Shown here piece by piece: positions 55,995 through 64,000 of a stretch of 64,000 bases of DNA. The stretch comes from Inonotus obliquus (lineage: Eukaryota; Basidiomycota; Agaricomycetes; Hymenochaetales; Hymenochaetaceae), in contig JAJHTX010000003.1 of assembly GCA_032164295.1 (NCBI GenBank), positions 2,976,001-3,040,000 on the forward strand, read 5' to 3'. Made by a program: the position numbers and the translations under genes. A model generated the notes under the pieces. It did not search any database. It had not been told where the DNA came from and saw only the letters and a list, made by a program, of their open reading frames with translations. Every line of letters begins with the position of its first letter. Positions within the stretch are counted from its first letter, which is position 1.

Positions 55995-57673
55995 ATGTCT
56001 GGACAACCTGGTTCTAGCTCAGGACAAAATGGAACAACACCAAAGGCTATTGCTAATCTGGCAAAGAGACAGGAAGACATAACCCGTCGTGGTTCGTCGA
56101 AGATGAAGTTTGTGCCTGTGTTGCCTGTACGGAGAAAGAAGGAGTGCGTCGTCAAAGTCTCGTTATGCGTTTCAGCTCTGCTGAAGCATCAATATACAGG
56201 GAACTAAAGCCGGTACGCTGGTATTTTCTTGTTTCCGTCACGCGCAAAGAACGTTGGGTTTACGCACGCTCACTGTGGATAGGACGCGAAAGTTGAGAAA
56301 CCTACCCCGGGTGTGAGAGGTCGAGGCCGCGGAATTGTACGAGGGCGTGGACGAGGAGACGCGAGGGGAGGTGCGCCTCGTATTGGTCATGAGATGGTGG
56401 CAACAGGACCTCTCGCACTCGGCCCAACTATGACAGGCTCTGCCGCAGCCAAACGAGCAGCACCACGCTCAAACTTCTCTTCAGCACCACCTCTTAGTTC
56501 TGCCTCAGGAGGATCTACGCCTTCCTCTCTCGGCTCGGGTCTTACACGCTCAACTGCACCGACTCTAAAACGCGATCCATCTGATCCTGCTAAGAAACTC
56601 GTCGAAGTTGAAACTGAGACGTATTCTGACCCAGAAGATGGTGTTGAAATTGTTGACATTGACGATGTTCGAAGGATGGATTGGATGGCACCGGAAAGCT
56701 TAAGGAAAGAAAGAGTACGGGAGAAGAGGCAGAGGTCTTCCGTGAAGAGGGAGACTTCAAGAGATAAGGGAAAGGTTAAAGGTTAGTTCAGTATTGTTTG
56801 CCTCCATTCACTCTGTATGATTAATCGTTTGATTCCTAGCTGAACTTCAAGACGTCGCACTCGGACAGGAAGAAGAGCAAGTCGACCTTGCTAATGCTCT
56901 GGATCTTTCCGACAGTGAAGAGGAAGAAGAGTTGGAGGATATTTTTAATGACTTTGCACTGCAAGAAGACGAAGACATGGTATATTTGTCTTTTTCTAGA
57001 TCTGAGAACCGGCTTAGCTCAACTATATCTCCAGGATCTCAATGTCCGGCAGGAAAAACTATTTTTTTTTCAATTCCCCGAACCATTTCCAACTTTTCAT
57101 CCCCGCGAATCCGCAAAGTCTCAAGATGTCGACATGACCGATGCTACTGTGATGAAGCAAACGGACAAAGGAAAGTCCCCAGAAGGGTCAGAGAAAGCCA
57201 AAAAGGTTGTAACCTTCGCGCCTGACGTGAAACCTCCTGCTTCTATGGCGGGTACTCCATCAGTCGACGGAGCAAAGAATGAGGAATCGCCATCCATTCC
57301 TCTCGATGGCGTCATTGGACGGCTTGAGATTTACCAAAGCGGTGCTGTCAAGCTGCGTTTGGAGAATGGTATTCTACTCGATGTGAGCTTTGTCCGTTTC
57401 TGTGCATTTCTTCACGCCTTATGTTTTCCATTGGGCTAGGTCACTGCGGCAACACAGCCATCCTTCCTGCAACACGCGGTTCATGTAGACCCGGAGAAAA
57501 GGCGTCTTAGTGTTATCGGCGAAGTGAATCGTAGGTTTGTGGTATCTCCAGATATCGACGCCCTCCTTGAATCGGTGGAAGTTGAGGAAGAACACTCAGC
57601 CATGGACGTGGACTACCTTGAGTTAGGTTCGATCAAAACGGAGGAAGGAAAGAAGTCGCGGAACAAACCCTAG
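55995..57673 (+). CDS. RPC53: RNA polymerase III subunit RPC4 (RPC53)
   Basis: Subunit of the Pol III RPC53/RPC37 dimer, a TFIIF-like module needed for initiation and termination. Several exons. It starts MSGQPGSSSGQNGTTPKAIA, then RRGSSKMKFVPVLPVRRKKE. A basic Gly-Arg-rich part follows (GVRGRGRGIVRGRGRGDARG). Downstream come VEVETETYSDPEDGVEIVDI, MDWMAPESLRKERVREKRQ, and an acidic stretch with SDSEEEEELEDIF. After an intron comes DLNVRQEKLFFFQFPEPFPT, the Rpc4 signature. The dimerisation domain is VIGRLEIYQSGAVKLRLENG and HVDPEKRRLSVIGEVNRRFV followed by SPDIDALLESV. Stop TAG 57671-57673. With RPC34 at 50474-52117, two Pol III subunit genes lie within 8 kb. Confidence 0.92.
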
Positions 57674-58082
57674 AAAAAAGTTGGATGTTTGGTTGTAGGT
57701 AGCATTAGCATCACTAATCTCACGGGGAACATCGGAGACAAAACAGCTTTGAGAGAAGTCTTAGGGCTGATGGTCGTAGCAATTTGTCAATGATCCCGAA
57801 GCAGAATCTCAAGCGGAGCGCGACCAAAGCCTACTGCAGTGGGGTTGTGCGATATTCCATAAATACAATAGTAACAATACTGTGTTAAGCGAGACGTGGT
57901 GGCCTTGATGTGTATGAGTGATCGAACTTGATCGACTGTTTTTGGCTTAAATTAGCAATGAGCGTCAGATCTTCCATTTCCCCTTTAGGAGGTGCGATCA
58001 GCGAGGTTATATCACGTGATGTAATCCTGTGAATTATTTTCGCGGTTGTCTCAGTCTATGTTGTTGCCAAGTTCAACCAACG
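57674..58082. other. Spacer downstream of RPC53
   Basis: 409 bp; probable 3' UTR and promoter of the small gene candidate at 58083. Contains the E-box palindrome ATCACGTGAT at 58011-58020. No supported gene. Confidence 0.4.
58011..58020. promoter_or_regulatory. Palindromic CACGTG E-box
   Basis: ATCACGTGAT, a 10-bp palindrome 63 bp before ATG 58083. It could bind bHLH factors such as Cbf1-type proteins. Confidence 0.35.
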
Positions 58083-58350
58083 ATGGCGGTGAGTATTTCT
58101 CGAGATTGATTACTTCTATTATTTGCATGATGTTTGAGGCATTTGGCTTTAGCGGGTCCATGTATCCGTTGTGCAGAAAACTATCTCAGCTACCTTCGAG
58201 CTAGTCTCGCTTTTTCTGACGAATTCGTTATCTGTTTCTGTTTATATTTTTTCATCGCTAACCTTGCTTTCTTTCAAGTTTGCTTTCGACTTCCCGAAGA
58301 GATTTGCTACGGGCGTGATAGATGGGGATGCGGAGGTGGCGGGAAGCTGA
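58083..58350 (+). CDS. Possible small spliced protein of unknown function
   Basis: ATG-GCG is followed by a plausible donor (GTGAGT at 58089) and acceptor (CTTTAG ending 58152); joined, the frame stays open to TGA 58348-58350 (67 codons). The product has a hydrophobic centre (about 58215-58280) that may itself be another intron, since that stretch is pyrimidine-rich with a branch-like CTAAC and TTTCAAG end. I do not recognise a family. The 5' position after an E-box and the clean splice phase are suggestive only. Confidence 0.3.
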
Positions 58351-58725
58351 TAGGCTGGGAAAAATTCAGTTTTGTCGCCGGGGAGTGCTTCGCATGGTTG
58401 TGAGGGATAAGCAATGAAACACGGGCTGGGCTGAAGAGTGTCGCTTGGAGGATATGATTGATTAGGATGCACTGTCCTTGATGTGTACTTACTTTAGTAT
58501 CAAAATTGATGATGCCCTTTTGGCTCGAACTTTCGTGCTTGCTGCGCAATTCTCTTAAAAGGCTGGTCCAGATGAGAGCACGGGACTACCAACCGCGTTC
58601 CGGTAGCAAGCATTCAATTGCAAACACTTCCCTTCCTTCTCTCTCTCAACCTGAGCTGCCCCTGAGTCCAAGTACACTCTATACATACCTAGCTCTGGCT
58701 TGCTCATCTATTCTTGGAAGTCGAT
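58351..58725. other. Promoter region of the Zn2Cys6 factor
   Basis: 375 bp without a supported gene; includes C/T-rich stretches likely to be in the 5' leader. Confidence 0.4.
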
Positions 58726-61700
58726 ATGGGGAACGAAAAGGAACTCTTGAAGGCTTCGGCACATGTGAACAGGAACGACCGTAAAATCGGCATGTCTTGC
58801 GCCGAGTGTAGGAGGTGGGGAGCTTTTCTCGTCTCCTTGTTCGCGCACCACTCGCATGGCGCTCAACATGCTTGATTAATAATAGGTCCAAGTTAAAGTG
58901 CGACCGTTCATTTCCGTGCTCGGTGGGTACACTTCATGTCTTGCAAGTAATTACCGAGGTGCTCATACCTATGTGTAGGCATGCGTAAGGAGAGGGTGCG
59001 CCAACATATGTCCAGATGGTACGCTGCTTCGCCCTATTCGGCGCAGAGAGGCATAAACTCAATTCTGCTACAGGAACTCTAATGGCCACCAAGGGAAACA
59101 AGTGAGTGGTTCGTTGCTCAGTGACGTTCCATGTCTCACGCTACCGCGTAATCTAGAGTCCTGCAATCCCAAAATGAAGCACTACTTCAAAGCGTACGGA
59201 GATTAAACTCACGCGTGCGAGACCTAGAGGATGCATTAGCGAAGACGCAAGCACAGATTTCACCTCAACCCCATCCTTTACTTGAAGGAAAGGAACAACT
59301 GAACGAACCTGATGCGGGAGCATATAAGCAAGAGAAGGATGATGTGGACGAAGCATCCGAACTCGTTGGTTCTCTTTCGATAGGCGAACAGGGACAAGCC
59401 AGATTCCACGGGCAGTCCAGCGCTTCTGAGGTACGTGCTACATTACTTGCAGTCGTTTCTTTCTCCCTGACGAATCCAATCCAGTTTCTGCAAACACTGC
59501 TTCCTGTAAGTTACATCAAATATGGAAGAGTCTTTCAATTCTCAAACATTGATGGTTATCAGAACTCTGAAGATGATCCGTTTCGAACGTTTCACCCCGA
59601 TAACATGTACCGGCTCGGCTTACCGCAGACTATCATTGACCTCATCAACGCGTTCCCCTTTAACATCGTTACAGCGGGGCCAAGAATTAAGTCGGAAATC
59701 CTGCGTTACCTTCCGAATCATAACAAAGCACTCGCCATTACTCTCCTCTATTTTGAGCACGTAGGCTGCTCGTGAGTAATGAATCAGGTTTTATATTGAC
59801 AGATTTTCTTACTATATCTCGTTCGCGCAGATACCAAGTCCTTGAGCAAGAGAAATTCGTCAAGAGCCTCTTTGAAGTACTAATGGAGTCAACGCGAGGA
59901 CTAACAGTCGGCGAAAAGTTGCATGCGCACCAGCTCGCAGTCATCTACCTCGTACTTGCAATCGGATCTCTAATTAGCGAGGAACCTAGCGATCGAGTCC
60001 AGAGCGAGAAATACTATCTGTTGGCATGCGCGTCGATGTCATTGAGTCCGATCGTCAAGGAGGCAACGACCTCAGCGATAGAGGCTCTATTCCTCATGGT
60101 TCAATATTTCAACCGCGTTGATAGTCCCGCGTGTGAACGACAGTGGCTTTGGAGTGGGGTAATGTATCGACTAGCTTATTCGGTGAGTCGCATATGTTTA
60201 TTGCTAGGCTTCCGTGATGTATGCTGATTACTCCCACAGATTGGACTCCGTAAGTTTTCTCACTTTCGTGACGAGGAAAGAGTCCTTACCTATTAGTAGA
60301 ACGCGATCCAGCAATATGGAACTTGAGCGAAGAGGAGACCCAGCGCCGACGCACTTTATTTTGGGAACTTTACTCATGGGACGCGTTCAAGGTCAGCAGA
60401 AGCTTTTTCACTCTGCATTGTATATTCTTCTAAATCTGTCTTTGTTCGTACATCTAGAGTATCCTATATGGCCGGCCGCCCTCGATGACCATCACTTACA
60501 CTGACTGCAGGTTTCCGGAGGACAAATCCGATGTCTTCGGCGCAAAAGAGGAGAGGCAAATGGGATGTAAGTGGATAATTATACGAACACAAGTTCCGGT
60601 TGGTCTGACCTATTCTGTCTTCATTCAGTCGAAGCATATAAACACCGTTTCGCCGCCTTCATCCTCACCCCAGTGGTCAATCATATTTTCGGTGTCCGCC
60701 AGCAAACCTATCAATCGGTTCTCGATATTGATACGAAAGTACGAAAACTCCCACCACCTTCCTGGCTGCTAGCTCCGACTCGAGGGAAGGGAGAACCTGT
60801 TGACGGACGGGCTTGGAATAGTAACCCAACCAAGGCGATGCAGCAGTATTTCATTCTGTGCTACCGAGAATGCAGTAAGTTTCCTCTTTGCGATTCAGGA
60901 TCCGTGTTACTAAGCAGACCTCAGCCTTGTTGTACATTCACCGGAGGTACTTCGCCACGGCAATAAAACTAAACAGCAAAGACCCCTTGAAGACCAAATA
61001 CGGCGCATCTGTCATGGCGGCTTGCAGGAGTGCATGTCTTCTGCTTTCAAGCTTGCGAAGTTTGTATGGTGCATATCCATGTCTTGCCTCGAAACAGCCG
61101 TTCTTCTGGTCTGGCGCATTCTCTTCGATTGTGAGTGGATAATTCTTTCCTTGTTGAATAGCTTGTTTATGAATTCGTGAAGATTGTGCTAGGGTGCTTG
61201 GTATATAATTCTCCTGGTTGCTCGTTAGCCGCTGACGCAATGCGTGCAATTGATGATGGTGTCGAGTTGTATTCGATGCGATTATTCGAAGATGACCATT
61301 CGCCCAATGTCGTGAGTACCACTTTTCCCCTTCCCCTCAGCTGAACACTGAAGATCCCTTCTCCAAGAAAATGCTCGCGGTCGTACGTGACAGCGTGCGC
61401 GGTATGCTTAACAACTACAGAAGGCATACCCAAATCAGTCGGGAAGAATTTGTCGTAAAACATGAAGGCGATTGCGCGACAATGCGTATTCTCGAAGGGA
61501 ACCCTGTTTTGATCAACCTTAATGTGATATCACAACAACAGAATACTTCTTTCGATTCTTCGGCTTCGTCAGCGTCGTCTGGACGATCTTCGTCGTCGGA
61601 AGGTTCATCACCCGCATCAACTTCTGAGTCATCTGAAAGGGCATCCGCTTATGAGAGTCGTGATGGCACAAGTAACGGCAGTAGTGGGGGAGGATGGACA

Positions 61701-62210
61701 GGAAACATTAACGATGAGAACGCTGATTTCAGAATGCTCGATTTCTCAGGCGTGCATTACACACCAGACCCAACACAACTCCATCAGGCTCCAAGTTACG
61801 CTTCACCTTCGGTGTACCTCTCTATCGATGTCGACACAACGGGAGAGGAACGACCTCCTGCCCCGACTGAGTCACTCCAACCACCACCCGCGACGGTTAG
61901 TGCAAAGATGAACGGGTACTATCCAAACGGAGTCACAAATACTATTCCGCCGCAGAACGGGAGTATTTATCCTCCTTCTGCCCCACCTCCACCGGGAGCA
62001 TACGCAGATCCCATGATGCCGCAAGATACTGCCTTCGCGACTCCTTACGGTGCTCGGACGATCCGTTCGTACGATCAGTCGACATCGAATGTTGTTGATA
62101 TGTACCCGCCAATCCAACAGTGGTATTTGAACCAGGGAGCTGAGTCGTACGATCAAGCGACCTGGGAGAGGTTTTTGAGAGAGGTCGGTATGCCTCCTAC
62201 TCATGCTTGA
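58726..62210 (+). CDS. Zn2Cys6 transcription factor with fungal_trans domain
   Basis: Fungal-type transcription factor. The DNA-binding domain is spread over several small exons: MSCAECRRSKLKCDRSFPCS, then ACVRRGCANICPDGTL. This gives the binuclear cluster C-x2-C-x6-C-x5-C-x2-C-x8-C, with all six Cys present. A coiled-coil dimerisation helix follows (LQSQNEALLQSVRRLNSRVR, DLEDALAKTQ). The middle region matches the fungal-specific transcription factor domain (RTFHPDNMYRLGLPQTIIDL-like, then GLQRDPAIWNLSEEETQRRR and LFWELYSWDAF). The C-terminal part (about 61500-62200) is Ser- and Pro-rich and low complexity. It ends ERFLREVGMPPTHA. Targets are unknown. Many introns; some exon edges in 60.2-61.3 kb are uncertain. 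Confidence 0.85.
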
Positions 62211-62610
62211 GCATTTTTACCGGTACACTGTTCTCTAACTGTCTCCGGAACCCGTTTCTCCCATTCTTCGAGTTTGTCTTGCATTGTTGTGCTGTACGTA
62301 TATATTCTTCAGTATTTTATTGGCATGTTTAAATACCTATGTACTCATTCCCGCTGTCGTTTGGACACTTTTATACTTATCGAATATCTGGAACTGTAAT
62401 GGAAAGCGGAGTGTTATTATAGCAGAGCACAACTACCATATAAAGAAATCGTCCACGTGGATGTCGATCACAAAGGACGCAACAACTCAGTTGAGTCGCG
62501 GCCACGCTGACCTTTCCCTTGACATTTGCATGTCCCAAACGAGCCCATCTATAGACAAACGTCCAGCATTTCAAGTTCGTTTCACCAATCCGGTACAATA
62601 TTATACTCCT
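62211..62610. other. Spacer upstream of TAF10
   Basis: 400 bp; 3' flank of the Zn2Cys6 gene and TAF10 promoter. Nothing specific seen. Confidence 0.4.
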
Positions 62611-63410
62611 ATGTCTCAAGCTCAGCAACAACAATCGGCAACGGGAGCCACGAACACCACGGCAGCGGTGGTAGGGCAGACAGCGGCGAGTTCGGCTATA
62701 CCTGCGTATCCTCTGCCTGCTGCTGTTTCTGGTTTGGCAAGCTCATCTGCCGCTGCGACGACTACGCTGGGTGCGGGTCCGTCGACTTCGGCTGGTCAGA
62801 GTGGGAGTAGTTCACAACCCTCGAGGATGGCTGCCGAGCAAGCGAGGAAAGATCGAACGTTGGCAGAATTTATGTTACTGTTGGATGAACATGAGCCTCT
62901 GGTACGTCCACCATTTTCATTACGAAGGTTCATTTGCCTTTCAGGACCAAGCTCATTCATTCTTTTTGGCTGGTCGTTGTTCATTGGTAGATCCCAACGG
63001 AGGTGACAGATTATTTCCTTCAAAGAGCTGGGTTTGAATCTGAGGATGTTAGATTGTGCGTATGCATTGTCTTTCCAGTCTTTTGTCCGTTTCCAAAGTT
63101 GAATCATCTTCTTTGTTGCTTAGAAAACGACTAGTTGCACTCGCTGCACAAAAGTTCGTTTCCGACATCGCCGCTGACGCGTACCAACACGCTCGGATAA
63201 GGACGAATGCTGCTGCTAGTGGGCGTGGTCGAGCACTTTTGGGACAGTCATCACGAGTACGTTCCACCGTTCCTATGGACATCTCCTTCCCTGCTGATCT
63301 TTCTTTGTTCTCAATAGGATAAGACACGAACAACTCTAACGATGGAGGACCTTAGCGCTGCACTTGCAGAATACGGTATCAACGCACGCAAGCCGGAGTT
63401 TTATATGTGA
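62611..63410 (+). CDS. TAF10: TFIID/SAGA subunit TAF10
   Basis: Histone-fold subunit shared by TFIID and SAGA. The N-terminus is a Gln/Ala/Ser-rich disordered stretch from MSQAQQQQSATGATNTTAAV. The histone fold begins TLAEFMLLLDEHEPLIPTEV, continues TDYFLQRAGFESEDVRLKRL, then VALAAQKFVSDIAADAYQHA, and ends RTTLTMEDLSAALAEYGINA followed by RKPEFYM. This order and length match TAF10. Introns fall after LDEHEPL, after EDVRL and after LLGQSSR. Start ATG 62611 is the first in the frame after an upstream leader; stop TGA 63408-63410. Confidence 0.94.
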
Positions 63411-63845
63411 CGAGCGCGAACACTTCATTCATATTCTGTGTATTATTCTCACCTAGCTCACGGTTTGCTATCCCGACATGTATCTGTATTCATATAATAT
63501 CATGTTTTGCGGGCTCCGCATGATCTTCAGATGGATATGACCTATGACCATTTTGATGGATGGTTCGAGTCGCCGCTTCGAATGGAGAACTGTGTAGTAA
63601 GCTATGTTTTCAATGTTCAAATAGCGGACAATATTTGGCATTGTTAGAGCATGTGTGATTGAACTCAACAGGACGCCTGTGGCCTATTCGTTTCTTACGC
63701 TGAAGATAGCGCTATGCAACTCGTGTCTGAGTTCTTGAAAACATACTGAATATACCATCTTCAACTTCTTTACTCCTACACTTTTGTTGCGCAGAATAGT
63801 ACATACGATAAACTTCGATAGCCTACATCCCTCACATCCAACCTT
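63411..63845. other. Convergent spacer
   Basis: 435 bp between the TAF10 stop and the stop of the oxidoreductase on -. Nothing specific seen. Confidence 0.4.
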
Positions 63846-64000
63846 TCACGCAACCTGTTCAACACCAGGAGGGAAAACATACCCTCCCTGTCTTCTAACC
63901 TCATCAAAAACCTCCATCTCAAACAAAGTCTTCTCAAAACTCCAAACACTGCTCTCAATCTTCCCATCCCTAACACATCTAGCAACTTCATCAGCTTGCC
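63846..64000 (-). CDS. 3' end of a Gfo/Idh/MocA NAD(P) oxidoreductase (partial)
   Basis: Reading - from the window edge gives ADEVARCVRDGKIESSVWSF, EKTLFEMEVFDEVRRQGGYV and FPPGVEQVA, then a stop (TGA, 63846-63848). This matches the C-terminal segment of the dihydrodiol-dehydrogenase-like Gfo/Idh/MocA family. The Rossmann domain lies beyond the window, so substrate cannot be inferred. Confidence 0.6.
   Translation of the reverse strand, partial: QADEVARCVRDGKIESSVWSFEKTLFEMEVFDEVRRQGGYVFPPGVEQVA

Noticed and set aside
1..64000. Any secondary-metabolite, CRISPR, prophage or heterokaryon-incompatibility cluster
   Set aside because: Searched by eye for repeats with spacers, phage-type genes, NACHT/HET/PKS/NRPS motifs; none found. 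The window is essentially housekeeping.

Overview
The window looks like a piece of a filamentous basidiomycete genome, probably an Agaricomycete. It has dense nuclear genes split by many 48-75 bp GT-AG introns. Both strands are used with 0.1-0.8 kb spacers. Some families present are typical of mushroom-forming fungi (a DOPA 4,5-dioxygenase-like protein and tandem secreted DUF3455 proteins). No species call is made. Products were recognised from translated, intron-joined exons, not from a database search. Several joined models were checked by confirming that exon lengths sum to whole codons.

Region 1 (1-15.0 kb): 3' end of a probable KA1-type kinase; AP-1 gamma-adaptin (-); the polarity/actin factor BUD6 (+); the 60S-assembly/actin factor SDA1 (-); a cystathionine beta-synthase-type enzyme without its C-terminal regulatory domain (+); a DOPA-dioxygenase-like protein (-); and MZT1/MOZART1 (+), whose promoter carries a palindromic pair of MCB boxes.

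Region 2 (15.7-31 kb): SF3B1/HSH155, a forkhead transcription factor, a 356-bp foldback MITE, an Sds3-like histone deacetylase complex subunit, a small unknown protein, vacuolar carboxypeptidase S, and a TPR-SET protein with an altered SET motif.

Region 3 (31-45 kb): two tandem secreted DUF3455 proteins with a 1.3-kb spacer, glycogen debranching enzyme GDB1 (-), and the mRNA-decay factor PAT1 (+), which starts divergently from GDB1.

Region 4 (45-64 kb): a type II membrane glycosyltransferase-like protein (-) head-to-head with biotin-protein ligase (+); RNA polymerase III subunit RPC34 (-); a 280-bp mariner-like MITE; mitoferrin (-); an HPT1-type purine phosphoribosyltransferase (-) with 11 exons, one of only 7 nt; Pol III subunit RPC53 (+); a Zn2Cys6 transcription factor; TAF10; and the 3' end of a Gfo/Idh/MocA oxidoreductase.

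Most genes are conserved housekeeping functions: trafficking, splicing, Pol II and Pol III transcription, ribosome assembly, glycogen, purine, sulfur and biotin metabolism. There is no secondary-metabolite cluster, CRISPR array, prophage-like island or recognisable rRNA/tRNA gene. The unusual content is small in scale: two MITEs, the microexon, paired MCB inverted repeats in two promoters, in-frame stopless introns, the altered SET motif, and the domain-short CBS. I did not find a convincing new multi-gene system.
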